Source: Ideonella_A intermedia_A
Lineage (GTDB): Bacteria; Pseudomonadota; Gammaproteobacteria; Burkholderiales; Burkholderiaceae_C
Assembly (NCBI GenBank): GCA_943370175.1
Contig: CALRPU020000013.1
Location: forward strand, 53,472-117,471
DNA length: 64,000 nt
Direction of reading: 5' to 3'
Numbering within the stretch: position 1 is the stretch's first letter; the number at the start of each line of letters is the position of its first letter. The notes below the pieces were generated by a model. It did not search any database, was not told where the DNA came from, and was given only the letters and a program-made list of their open reading frames with translations. The translations under genes were made by a program, and so were the position numbers. Of this stretch, positions 24,482-32,937 are shown piece after piece.

Positions 24482-25695
24482 GGGGTGGACGGCTGCGCCT
24501 TTGCGGCTTCTTTCGAAGCCCATTCGTCGTAGCCATCCAGCAGTGCATCAGGGTAGTTGGCCTGCCTGAGTAGCCCCTTGGTCTCGGCCGCCATTGAATT
24601 CATCTTTGCCGGGTCACTGAGCAAGTGGGAATCGATGTCCAGCAGTTCTCGAGTTTTCTTGAGGGCGCGTAGGGCGATACGCTGCTCGACGGTCGCAGCA
24701 CTGTCCGGTGCAACGTCAGTCATAGGGGCGGGCGTGCCGCGATAGCGGCATCGGTACACGAGCGAAAGCATGTCATGTTCACCACCGTCTACGGCGTAGA
24801 CATACGTGGTCATCATGTCCAGTTCAAACGGCGGGCTCGCCTGCAACAGCTTCGAGGCCAGCCATTTGGTCAGGCCCACACAGATTGCATCGCGCAACTG
24901 TGGACGAGCTAGGCCTGTCGGATCTTTCAAGAACTCCACGCCGACTCCAGCAGCTACCTGCAGCAACTGCTCAAGCTCATTCTTGAACTCAGGGCTAGAG
25001 GCACAGTTGTCCTCTATTGCCTGGCGTACGCGCTCGAACTTTTGCGGACAGGTGTTCTCTTCGTCGAATCGAGTCGCCACAAATAGAAGCCAGTCTCCGC
25101 CAGGCTGACTGGTCTGCATCTCGATGATGGCCTCCAGCGCATCCAGCACAGTGGCGCCGGCGCCGTTGTCCGGGGCCAGCAAGTAGCCGCACAAGTCAAA
25201 GTTGATGACATGGAACGGCGCGTACTCGCGCAGCTTCCGTCGCGCCACAGGGCTGCTACCCGCCGCCAGATCTTCGAGCCGGTAGTGCAGCGTGTCAGAC
25301 GCAGCATGTACCCAGTCCGACTGCGCCTTTAGCGTGGCTTGCGCTACACCTAGATGCTGGTCATCTTCTGAGCCACTTCTCTCTGCCGTCATCCCCACAA
25401 ACTGCACTTGGTACTGGCGATTTTTCGCAGCATCTTCAAGCACGCGAATGTCGAGCATCTCTGGTGCTGGCAAAGTGAAATAGCGCAGCACCTTCGGCGT
25501 TCCAGTAGCGTGGTGCAACTCTTTCATCAGCCTCGACACGTTGTCGCGCCAGCCGTGGCGCACGAGTTGCTTGCGAGGCTTGTGCCAAGGGCGCAGTTCC
25601 CGCGCATGCCGCTCCCATGTCTTCGGCGCTATTGCCGGTAGAGCGCCGTCTGCGAACTCGTCGATCAGGCCCGGGGCGTCGTCAGTGCCGCTCAT
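24478..25695 (-). CDS. Unrecognised 405-residue protein linked to methyltransferase and GHKL ATPase
   Basis: I cannot assign a characterised family. A basic-aromatic block RPWHKPRKQLVRHGW lies near residues 35-50, and an alpha/beta core follows, with strands such as LRYFTLPAPEMLDIRVLED and FHVINFDLCGYLLAP that look like a Rossmann-type fold. The middle has a stretch on data or metal-site-like GGDWLLFVATRFDEENTC, and the C-terminal part contains FELDMMTTYVYAVDGGEHDM. The gene overlaps the GHKL ATPase stop-to-start by four bases (ATGA, 25692-25695), so the two are made together. By position it could be the effector or a specificity subunit of a modification-based defence system. Confidence 0.6.
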   Translation of the reverse strand: MSGTDDAPGLIDEFADGALPAIAPKTWERHARELRPWHKPRKQLVRHGWRDNVSRLMKELHHATGTPKVLRYFTLPAPEMLDIRVLEDAAKNRQYQVQFVGMTAERSGSEDDQHLGVAQATLKAQSDWVHAASDTLHYRLEDLAAGSSPVARRKLREYAPFHVINFDLCGYLLAPDNGAGATVLDALEAIIEMQTSQPGGDWLLFVATRFDEENTCPQKFERVRQAIEDNCASSPEFKNELEQLLQVAAGVGVEFLKDPTGLARPQLRDAICVGLTKWLASKLLQASPPFELDMMTTYVYAVDGGEHDMLSLVYRCRYRGTPAPMTDVAPDSAATVEQRIALRALKKTRELLDIDSHLLSDPAKMNSMAAETKGLLRQANYPDALLDGYDEWASKEAAKAQPSTP

Positions 25696-27701
25696 TTGAC
25701 GTTGCGGTCCTTAAGCACTTGAAGGACGTCTTGGAACATGGCCTCTTGATCCTTGTATTCCATTTGATCGAGCACGTTGTAGGCTGCAAGCACCCTGAAC
25801 ACAGCCTTCGCAATTTCCAGCGGCCCAATCGCTGCCACGGTGGTGTTGGAGGCCTGTACTGACTTGAGTAGCTCTGGGTTGACTTCATAAGCCAGTACGC
25901 CGCTTACGCGCAAATCGAGTCGCTTCTGTTCGGTCGCTTCAATCGCCACCTCTGGCGCTTGTTCGAGCGGGTCGCCGCGTCGTGCCCAGATCTCCGCGAT
26001 ATCTTTGTCAATCGCAGCTAGAAGGCCTGAGCGCTGCTCGATACCTGTGGCCTGTCGACCTTTCTTGCTTGCTTCCTTCAGCAAATTGGTGATTTGCCTA
26101 AGGCAGCTGTGGACCCAGTTGCTGAGGTATTGGTAATGAGGATGGCTGACGTTGAAGGACTCGCGATCAATGTTGAGTGCGGCATCCATACCTGACCTGA
26201 CAAAGACTTCGCCGGTGATCTGATTGAGACGGTTCAGCTCCGAGACTTGGTAGTCCATGAAGCGGTCGTCATAAAGCACACCGCTTGCCCCATTGATACG
26301 AATCAATACGCCCCGGTTCTGCTTGGGAACGATCACCGAGTTCCAGTAGAAGTAGGCGTCAAATTCCAGCGGGCCGCCGCTATGCGCAGACTCATAGTTG
26401 CCAAGCGATGACTTCATCTGCCCTACAAAAAGCAAGGGCAGCTTTTGCTGTGAAGGGCGAGCGGATTCAGCTAGTTCGTTAGGCAGCTCTACAGGCCTGA
26501 ACAGCTTGACGCCATCTACCGTCACTGAGAAGCCGCCGACCGGATCCGCAAATTCCGGGAGCGACATTGCTGAGGCTACTGTCTGATCGGCAAGGCCTAG
26601 CACCTCTGCGGCGCGACCGCGGGCTCTATTCTCAAGCTTGTACACGGCAATGCCGCCGCCGAGTTCGATCTCAAAAGGGTGCCTTCCGAGGTACTGCAGT
26701 GGGGCGGCAAGACTGAGTCGCCAGAGCATCGCGAAGTACTCGTCCAAGTACTCCTCGATATCCGGATGCTTAGACTGCTCTTTGCCTGTCTTGACGGCGT
26801 TTTGATAGAACTTGCGGAAGCGTTCTTCGGGGCCATCCTCTGGCCTCCAAGGCAACGCCGGCTCGACTAAAAAAACATTTGTCTTTAGATCGCTGAATCC
26901 GACATGTACCTTTGGTGCTTGCAGGGCCGTCTGCTCCTTCTGGGTCTGTTCATCCTCAGGTTTTGCTAACAGCGCTTCCCACATTTCCTTGCGTCGGAGC
27001 AGATCGCGCGTAGCAGGCCGGATGTCAAATAGGGTTACCGTAGTGCCGTGCTCATCAGCGCTGTGGGCGGCCTCTCGCTGCATTCGCACCTTGCCGGTGA
27101 CGAACTGAGGTTTGGCGCCGTCCTTTGAAGTCTCCCGGAGGTCCGCTTCTGTGTAGGTCATCAGCCAAATTTCGGCGATGAGCCAGTCGCGCGCTCCTCG
27201 CGCCTTGGTGATGATCTGAAAGTGGGTCGTCAGGTGCGACACCGCGAATAAGCCAATACCGATCTTTCCGATGAGTCGCCGTAAGCCGGGGCTGAGATCG
27301 GGGTCGTCCGACGATGCTGTGCCGATCTCCGTTCCGCGGGCGGTGCGCTTGCTGCTTCCCCCGATGTGCGTGAGTAAATTCGATAACGCGACCTCGGTCA
27401 TGCCGTTGCCGTTGTCGGACACAGACATCCGTTCAAACCGCGGCCAGTCCGTAGAGATCGTCACCTCCGTTGCATCGGCGTCGTAGGAGTTGAAGATCAG
27501 CTCTCTAAGTGCCGATGAGGGACGACGATAGATCCCGTCCGTGATGCGCGCGAAAACACGGTTATCTACGACGAGTTGCTCTTGCAGCTGTTCACCGTCG
27601 GCCAGCGAACGCATGCGAGCGGCGAGCACGTCCGCTTCGTCGACCACTTCGTTGAGGTTTGAGGGTGCTTGACCGCTGCGGGATTTACTTTGCTTGTCCA
27701 T
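25692..27701 (-). CDS. GHKL ATPase (Hsp90/MutL/MORC-like) of a defence operon
   Basis: 669 residues. The N-terminal Bergerat ATP-binding fold is complete: N-box LRELIFNSYDADAT (Glu67, Asn71, Asp74/76), G1 DNGNGM at 96-101, and G2 GKIGIGLFAV at 145-154. A GHKL transducer-like region follows, with LIRINGASGVLYDDRFMDYQ (a conserved stretch near 450) and NIDRESFN. No nuclease domain is fused. GHKL ATPases of the MutL/MORC type are known partners of cytosine methyltransferases in some restriction systems. It precedes the 405-residue gene with overlap and lies 72 nt downstream of the NACHT gene stop, on the same strand. Confidence 0.85.
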   Translation of the reverse strand: MDKQSKSRSGQAPSNLNEVVDEADVLAARMRSLADGEQLQEQLVVDNRVFARITDGIYRRPSSALRELIFNSYDADATEVTISTDWPRFERMSVSDNGNGMTEVALSNLLTHIGGSSKRTARGTEIGTASSDDPDLSPGLRRLIGKIGIGLFAVSHLTTHFQIITKARGARDWLIAEIWLMTYTEADLRETSKDGAKPQFVTGKVRMQREAAHSADEHGTTVTLFDIRPATRDLLRRKEMWEALLAKPEDEQTQKEQTALQAPKVHVGFSDLKTNVFLVEPALPWRPEDGPEERFRKFYQNAVKTGKEQSKHPDIEEYLDEYFAMLWRLSLAAPLQYLGRHPFEIELGGGIAVYKLENRARGRAAEVLGLADQTVASAMSLPEFADPVGGFSVTVDGVKLFRPVELPNELAESARPSQQKLPLLFVGQMKSSLGNYESAHSGGPLEFDAYFYWNSVIVPKQNRGVLIRINGASGVLYDDRFMDYQVSELNRLNQITGEVFVRSGMDAALNIDRESFNVSHPHYQYLSNWVHSCLRQITNLLKEASKKGRQATGIEQRSGLLAAIDKDIAEIWARRGDPLEQAPEVAIEATEQKRLDLRVSGVLAYEVNPELLKSVQASNTTVAAIGPLEIAKAVFRVLAAYNVLDQMEYKDQEAMFQDVLQVLKDRNVK

Positions 27702-27773
27702 ATAGATGCCGCCGAAGCGGATTGGACCCCCTAAGTTCAGCTCAAAAGGGTGTGAAAAATACCGGACACAACT

Positions 27774-30386
27774 TCACTCGAAGTGGCTTTCAAGCTTGGA
27801 GAGCATGTGTTGAACGGACGGGCCACGTCGGGTTCTGTCGCGAAGGAAGTCCAGTAGCTCAGTCCGGAGCTCCATGCCAGCGTGAGTAGCTCCGACAACG
27901 CTCGACCAAGGGGCATACAGGTGGTCTGACCTGCCTCCAGTCGTGAAGCCGACACTCTCAAAAATTTGCTTCAACGTTTCCTGGCCTGGCGCGCCTGCAG
28001 GCATGCTTCCTCGACCCAGCGCTGACAGCCTGGTGTACCGGCGCGCTTGCAGCGAGCTGCCGTCACCGATGTGTGACGGGAAGAAGGCACGCAGTGCGCG
28101 TCGCAGACAGGCTTCCGCCGCGCTCACGGTTTGCACACTCCTGCGGCTGATGCCGTTAAGCGCATCCTCCTTAGCAGACCATGCACCGCCGATCAATTCG
28201 GCAACGTCGACGTCACAGAAACAGTTTTCGAACACGACAGGCGAGCCATAGGTCGTCTCGCCATAGGCCGCAATTTCTTGGATGAGCGAGTTGTTGTCGC
28301 CGTTGAAAGTGCTGTCGACGAACTTCAGGGCAGGCTTCCTCTTGGAACGGGTGTTCTTGATCCTCACGTCACTTAGTTCACACCCGTCGAAGGTAATTGG
28401 ACCCTCGCAGTCAACCAGCTCAACGCTCGTGAGGGAGCAGTTCTCGAACGAGACGTCAGGTAGCGAGACCCCTTGGAGTCGGACGTTGGAAATGGACGAA
28501 TTGACGAACCGGTTACCGTCGAGAAGGAAGTCGCTACCGCTGAGCTCGCTCCTTATGTCGAAACCAGTGAACTCGACGTCGGTGATCTCCGCCAGGGGTA
28601 GAGGAGCGTGAACTGGCTCCGACAAGCCTTCATCGCCCACGGCCGCCCGGAGGAACCAGAGGTTGGCGCTCGCCGATTCACAGCCGGCCGCAATCGCGCG
28701 ATCAAGTGCCTGCCGCCACCGTTCATCCACGGTGTTGCCGTTGAGCGCAGACGGCAGCAAGGTCTCGAATGCGTACTTCGCGCGCTCAGCTGAAGCGGCC
28801 AGCTGCAAGCCTTGGTCAGGGCTCAGGTGACCAAGCGGCATGTTGGTCCTAAAGAGCTGGGCGAGTAGGGCGCAACGTATCCAATCGCTCAGGAACTGCG
28901 GGCGATAGGCCCCGGCTGCCTCCGAGGCATAGAGCAGTGCGTGTTTCGCGTTTTGCCGCGTGATTGCGACAAGCACCTCCGGCGAATTGACGGGGTCGAC
29001 ATCGAACGCGTCGGGCACAAGCTCATTGGGTGTGGGTGCCATGGCGCCGGGTGGCGATGAGGAGAGCGCTGCTAGGCCCTGCAGTGCCCGCATCTGGTTC
29101 TTGACTGAGTATTCGTGCGCGGCGATAGGGTCGACTTTCGACGCCTCCCGGATACAGGCAAACACCGCGGCGCTGAGGCAGACGTCCCAGACCCTGGGAA
29201 TGAAGGCTTTTCCGTCCTGATGCAGTGGCGCACGGTTGCCTGTTCGACGGCCGATGGCAATCGCGGCTAGTCCTTGAATGAAGAAGAGCGAGGGCTCCTT
29301 CGCTACTTCGGGAAAGACCTCAAGAATCCAGGCGACGATGGCCTTCTTCTCTCTCACGACTTGATCGTCTGCTGGCCTGTTGCCGATCAGCGCTTCGTAT
29401 TCCTGCGGCAACTCGATCTCACCCGTGGTTTGGCTGTGTGCAACGACGCCGTCGAACACCGCGCCCACGTAGGTATCGAAGTCCTCGCTAGTGACCTCGG
29501 GAAGATCAACGCTGAGGATCGTCCAGTTGCTGCTATCGAGATGGCGAGCCTCTGTGCGTCGACCGGAGAGGATGACGACAGATTCCGGCGCGCCCAGACG
29601 CTGGGTGATTAGGTAGAGCAGGTCTTGAATGAGGTTCTTGTCGTAGCGACCAGCTACCTCGTCAATGCCGTCTAGGAAGATCGTGACCAGTCCCGACTTG
29701 ACGGCCCGTGCCAAGCGCTCCGCGCCATGTCCGACGATGCCAATCAACTGGGTAATGCTGTCCCAGGCAATGCCTGAAGTGAGAGGCAGCTTTCGCAGCG
29801 GAATGAAGATCGGTAGCTTCCCCCGCTTATCGTCTCGCAGGCTTCGCGCGGCGGACGCCAGCAAAACGGTCTTTCCCTTGCCTGCCTCAGCCTCAATGAA
29901 GGCCAAGCCAGCGCCGGAGCGGACGTGCCGCTCCAGTTCATCTGCGGCGTCAAGTTTGCGGTTGTCCTGTTGATCGACGAGCGTCATTCGGACTGGCGCA
30001 ATACCCAAGGCGCTGATGGGTGCGAGGGCCTCGTTGAGCAGCGCCTCCTGAGAGACGTCAAACGTTGAAGGCAGGTCGAGCAGCCTACGCAGCGCCATCC
30101 TTACGGTTTCAGCCGTGCGCCCAAGTCCCAGGGCGACTCGCTCCAGATCGGCTGGCGCCCATTCGACGAGCACGTAGTGGACCGCGGTGACGCTGTCTTT
30201 AAGGTGCGATTGAGTGATGCCCGCCGCCGATTTCAGCCGTTCGGGGGTCGATACCAGCGGGTCGTCGATGAAGACCCACAACTCGCCTTCAAGTTCGAAC
30301 GCCCGGGCGCCTGGTGCGAACGCCTCGAGACTGGTCCCCATCGTGTGCGCGATGGCTGCTGCAACGTCAAACTGCGTCTCGCCCAT
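27774..30386 (-). CDS. NACHT-type STAND ATPase with pentapeptide-like repeats
   Basis: 870 residues from the second of two adjacent ATGs (30389/30386), which have GGGAGGGAG just upstream. The N-terminal 150 residues have no clear family. The nucleotide-binding module has Walker A AEAGKGKT at 166-173 and Walker B LVTIFLDGIDE with Asp239, Asp242 and Glu243, the DGxDE form typical of NACHT proteins, then SGRRTEA. A helical region follows. At about 650-730 a pentapeptide/right-handed beta-helix-like stretch occurs (FDIRSELSGSDFLLDGNRF, FENCSLTSVELVDC). Bacterial NACHT proteins are often anti-phage sensors. The repeats could recognise a partner. Confidence 0.8.
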   Translation of the reverse strand: MGETQFDVAAAIAHTMGTSLEAFAPGARAFELEGELWVFIDDPLVSTPERLKSAAGITQSHLKDSVTAVHYVLVEWAPADLERVALGLGRTAETVRMALRRLLDLPSTFDVSQEALLNEALAPISALGIAPVRMTLVDQQDNRKLDAADELERHVRSGAGLAFIEAEAGKGKTVLLASAARSLRDDKRGKLPIFIPLRKLPLTSGIAWDSITQLIGIVGHGAERLARAVKSGLVTIFLDGIDEVAGRYDKNLIQDLLYLITQRLGAPESVVILSGRRTEARHLDSSNWTILSVDLPEVTSEDFDTYVGAVFDGVVAHSQTTGEIELPQEYEALIGNRPADDQVVREKKAIVAWILEVFPEVAKEPSLFFIQGLAAIAIGRRTGNRAPLHQDGKAFIPRVWDVCLSAAVFACIREASKVDPIAAHEYSVKNQMRALQGLAALSSSPPGAMAPTPNELVPDAFDVDPVNSPEVLVAITRQNAKHALLYASEAAGAYRPQFLSDWIRCALLAQLFRTNMPLGHLSPDQGLQLAASAERAKYAFETLLPSALNGNTVDERWRQALDRAIAAGCESASANLWFLRAAVGDEGLSEPVHAPLPLAEITDVEFTGFDIRSELSGSDFLLDGNRFVNSSISNVRLQGVSLPDVSFENCSLTSVELVDCEGPITFDGCELSDVRIKNTRSKRKPALKFVDSTFNGDNNSLIQEIAAYGETTYGSPVVFENCFCDVDVAELIGGAWSAKEDALNGISRRSVQTVSAAEACLRRALRAFFPSHIGDGSSLQARRYTRLSALGRGSMPAGAPGQETLKQIFESVGFTTGGRSDHLYAPWSSVVGATHAGMELRTELLDFLRDRTRRGPSVQHMLSKLESHFE

Positions 30387-30389
30387 CAT

Positions 30390-30978
30390 CTCCCTCCCTG
30401 CGTGGACACCGTCGGCTAGGTTGCCGCTCTTTTCGGCTAGCTCATCGATTCGACGACCGTGGAGTGTCGGCGCGGTCGGCAGCAACCCTCTTGGGGTCAA
30501 TCCAACACGGCAATACACCGTCAACTTGCGAGCCCTGAGCGGTTTGGCCCTGGAGCGGGGACCCGTCGACACGGCGCAGGCGAACTTACCCCCCAGCCGC
30601 AAATCTAGCGCATGAAGCCGAGGGCAGCGCAAGCACCAGCGCCGTGCTGCACGTCGCACTGTCCGTGTGATTCAAGGCCAAGTCCACGGTCAAAGCTGCC
30701 TTCAAGCAAATGGCGCATGACACCCAGCGACTACCGCAACGGCCAAGCCGGTGCGCTCGACATGGCTGAGGGGCTTAGAAAGAGGACGGGGTAGCGCCGA
30801 GTGGAGCCGCAGCCTCCGCCAAGCACACCCACGGGCGTAGCCATGCCAATCAGGTCCCGAACCATCCAATCGACGGCGGGCGGCGCTAGGAAGATGATCC
30901 CCGGCCGAACCCGTTTGGCCCACTTTTGGCCCACCTTGCAATGAAAGGGTTTGATCGACTTCTGGACCTAAAACGGAA
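30390..30978. other. Non-coding right end of the defence island
   Basis: About 590 bases between the NACHT gene and the tRNA terminator. Frames here are short and lack family features. Two copies of TTTGGCCCAC lie 11 bp apart at 30914-30934. I see no integrase gene or integrase remnant that I could support. Confidence 0.5.
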
Positions 30979-31009
30979 AAGCCATGCAAGTCAGAGATTT
31001 GCATGGCTT
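30979..31009 (-). terminator. Terminator hairpin after tRNA-Arg
   Basis: An 11-bp perfect stem (AAGCCATGCAA and its complement, 9-nt loop), followed on the minus strand by a T-rich tract interrupted by CCG. It lies 6 nt beyond the encoded CCA end of the tRNA. Confidence 0.75.
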
Positions 31010-31014
31010 AGGTT

Positions 31015-31090
31015 TGGCGCGCCCGGCTGGGATCGAACCAGCAACCCCTGCCTTCGGAGGGCAGTACTCTATCCATTGAGCTACGGGCGC
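31015..31090 (-). tRNA. tRNA-Arg (anticodon CCG)
   Basis: A 76-nt cloverleaf including an encoded CCA. The acceptor stem is GCGCCCG paired with CGGGCGC, the D-arm starts AGCTCAATGGATAGAGT, the anticodon stem is CTGCC/GGCAG with loop CTCCGAA (anticodon CCG), and the T-arm is GCTGGTTCGATCCCAGC. The accessory region lies on its 3' side, the usual side for tRNA-targeted integration. Confidence 0.97.
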
Positions 31091-31100
31091 AACACCACGC

Positions 31101-31106
31101 ATTGTA
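31101..31106 (-). promoter_or_regulatory. -10 element for tRNA-Arg
   Basis: TACAAT on the minus strand, 10 nt before the tRNA 5' end. No convincing -35 was found. Confidence 0.45.
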
Positions 31107-31149
31107 GCGGTGACGCGGGGCACCGAGGGTTTTCGTGGGGCGCGCCGCC

Positions 31150-31155
31150 TATAAT
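31150..31155 (+). promoter_or_regulatory. -10 element before the cytochrome c gene
   Basis: Perfect TATAAT, about 105 nt before the cytochrome start codon. The -35 region is weak, so an activator or extended contact may be needed. It is divergent from the tRNA promoter. Confidence 0.5.
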
Positions 31156-31260
31156 GCGAGGTTTGACATGAACGGGCGCGACGGGATGGAGTGCGCCGGT
31201 TTGCCTTCCCCGCCGCGGCGCCTTCTGGGGTGCGCGCGGACCATTCGACTCGAGGATTTC

Positions 31261-32145
31261 ATGAGCGACGCCCACTCACAGCACGACGACAGCCCGCACG
31301 AAGGCCCGATCAAGACCCCGAAGCAGCTCGTGCTGGCGGTCTTTTTCTCGTTCGTGATTCCCATTGCCGTCATCGTGCTGCTGGCCATCTACGTGACCAC
31401 CGGCAACCGCCCTGCCGCCGGCAGCAATGGCCTGGACGCCGAAGCGATCGCGCGTCGCATCCAGCCGGTGGGTTCGGTTCAAGTCAAGGACAAGTCGGCG
31501 GTGGCCGTGCTTCGTTCGGGCGAAGAAGTGTTCAATGGCCAGTGCAACGCCTGCCACGGCGCAGGCCTGGCCGGTGCCCCCAAGCTGGGCGACGAAGCCG
31601 CCTGGGCGCCGCGCATCAAGACGGGCTACGAGGCCTTGCTCAATGCCGCGCTGAAGGGCAAGAACGCCATGGCCGCGCAGGGCGGTGGTGAATACAACGA
31701 CACCGAGATCGGCCGTGCCGTGGTCTACATGGCCAACAAGGCCGGTGCCAAGTTCGCCGAGCCGGCCGCCCCCGCCGGTGGCGCCGCCCCGGCCGCTGCC
31801 GATGCCGCCCCCGCCGCGGCTCCGGCGGCACCCGCCCCAGCGCCCGCTGCCACCCCGGCACCGGCCGCCGCCCCCACCGCGGCGGCGCCGGCCACCGACA
31901 CCAAGGTCGCCGCGGCCCCCGCGCTGTATACCCAGGCCTGCTCGGCCTGCCACGTCGCCGGTGTGGCCGGTGCGCCAAAGCTGGGCGACAAGGCCGCCTG
32001 GGCGCCGCGCCTGGCCCTGGGCGTCGATGGCCTGACCGCCAGCGTCATCAAGGGCAAGGGCGCGATGCCGCCACGCGGTGGGTCGGCCGGCAGCGACGCC
32101 GACATCAAGGCGGCGGTCGCCTACATGGTGGCGGCCGCCAAGTGA
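31261..32145 (+). CDS. Membrane-anchored di-haem cytochrome c5 family protein
   Basis: 294 residues. An N-terminal membrane anchor (about 22-44) holds two cytochrome c domains in the periplasm, with CNACH (Cys95, Cys98, His99) and CSACH near residue 225, each followed by the family pattern GAPKLGD-AAWAPR. The two are joined by a long Ala/Pro linker. It carries electrons between respiratory complexes or to a terminal acceptor. GAGG is found nine bases before the ATG. A hairpin with a T-run lies 127 nt after the stop. Tandem c5 proteins of this kind are typical of Burkholderiales. Confidence 0.92.
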   Translation: MSDAHSQHDDSPHEGPIKTPKQLVLAVFFSFVIPIAVIVLLAIYVTTGNRPAAGSNGLDAEAIARRIQPVGSVQVKDKSAVAVLRSGEEVFNGQCNACHGAGLAGAPKLGDEAAWAPRIKTGYEALLNAALKGKNAMAAQGGGEYNDTEIGRAVVYMANKAGAKFAEPAAPAGGAAPAAADAAPAAAPAAPAPAPAATPAPAAAPTAAAPATDTKVAAAPALYTQACSACHVAGVAGAPKLGDKAAWAPRLALGVDGLTASVIKGKGAMPPRGGSAGSDADIKAAVAYMVAAAK

Positions 32146-32271
32146 GCCGCGTTGGCCGACCGGTCAGGTCGGCCACAGTCGCTGGGCACGCCGGGCACAG
32201 CAGGGCACACGGCACGGCGCACAGCAACGTGCCTTGCGCGGCCCAGCGTTCCGCCAAGTCCTTTTGAATTC

Positions 32272-32302
32272 AAGCCGACCCCGCAACGGGTCGGCTTTTT
32301 TC
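32272..32302 (+). terminator. Rho-independent terminator after cytochrome c gene
   Basis: A 10-bp stem, AAGCCGACCC paired with GGGTCGGCTT, with a 6-nt loop, followed by a T-run. It lies at the junction with the convergent DUF2946-type gene, whose stop overlaps its T-run. Confidence 0.85.
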
Positions 32303-32858
32303 ATGTCGCGTGCGGTGGGGCCGCGGCGGCGTCCGCCTGCGGGCTCAGGCAGAAGCCGAAGCGCCCCGGCAGGTCGGCGAAGCGCACGTCCTGCGGCGCC
32401 CAGCGACCGCACTCCACCTGGTCGGCCGCGTCGCCCATGTCCTGCGTGTGCACCAGGCCCAGGCCGAGCGCGGTGTGCACGAACAGGCGGCCCTGTTCGT
32501 CCAGGAAGGCGGCGAGGAAGTCGGCGGCCTGCCCGGTGTGGCTGCGCAGCTGCACACCGCCCTGGCCGTCGGCCGTCAGGCGCCAGACCCAGGGCGCGGC
32601 TTCCAGTTCGACATACACCCGCTGCGGCCCATTCTGGAAGAACCACGCGCCGGCGTCGTCGCACAAGTAGTTGCGCTCGATGAACTCGCGCAGCTTGTCG
32701 TGCTGGATGCGGCTGCCTTTGACCTGGGGGAAGGGGCCGGCGTGCTGAATGCGGTCGTCGCGCATGTACCAGTCGCCGCGGGCGTCCAGGGCCAGCCAGC
32801 CGCGGCAGTGCGGCACGTTGGGCCATTTCTTCAGTGCGGCCTTGACGATGTCGTCCAT
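32301..32858 (-). CDS. DUF2946-type conserved hypothetical protein
   Basis: 185-residue soluble protein. The conserved core includes ALKKWPNVPHCRGWLALDARG, GSRIQHDKLREFIERNY, WFFQNGPQRVYVELE and GLVHTQDMGDA. I know this pattern from betaproteobacterial proteins annotated as DUF2946; no activity is known. The start ATG at 32858 begins at the conserved MDDIVKAALKKWP. It converges with the cytochrome gene and is followed upstream by the YheT-type hydrolase on the same strand (79 nt). Confidence 0.75.
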   Translation of the reverse strand: MDDIVKAALKKWPNVPHCRGWLALDARGDWYMRDDRIQHAGPFPQVKGSRIQHDKLREFIERNYLCDDAGAWFFQNGPQRVYVELEAAPWVWRLTADGQGGVQLRSHTGQAADFLAAFLDEQGRLFVHTALGLGLVHTQDMGDAADQVECGRWAPQDVRFADLPGRFGFCLSPQADAAAAPPHAT

Positions 32859-32937
32859 GGGGTGGGCTCGGTGGTGCGCGGGGCGCGGGTGGCGAGCGGC
32901 TGGGGCCGCGCGGCGTGGGTGGACGGCGCGGGCACGG

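Noticed and set aside
30702..31004. Leftward frame beside tRNA-Arg as an integrase remnant
   Set aside because: No tyrosine-recombinase residues (R-HxxR-Y) or integrase-like segments are visible.
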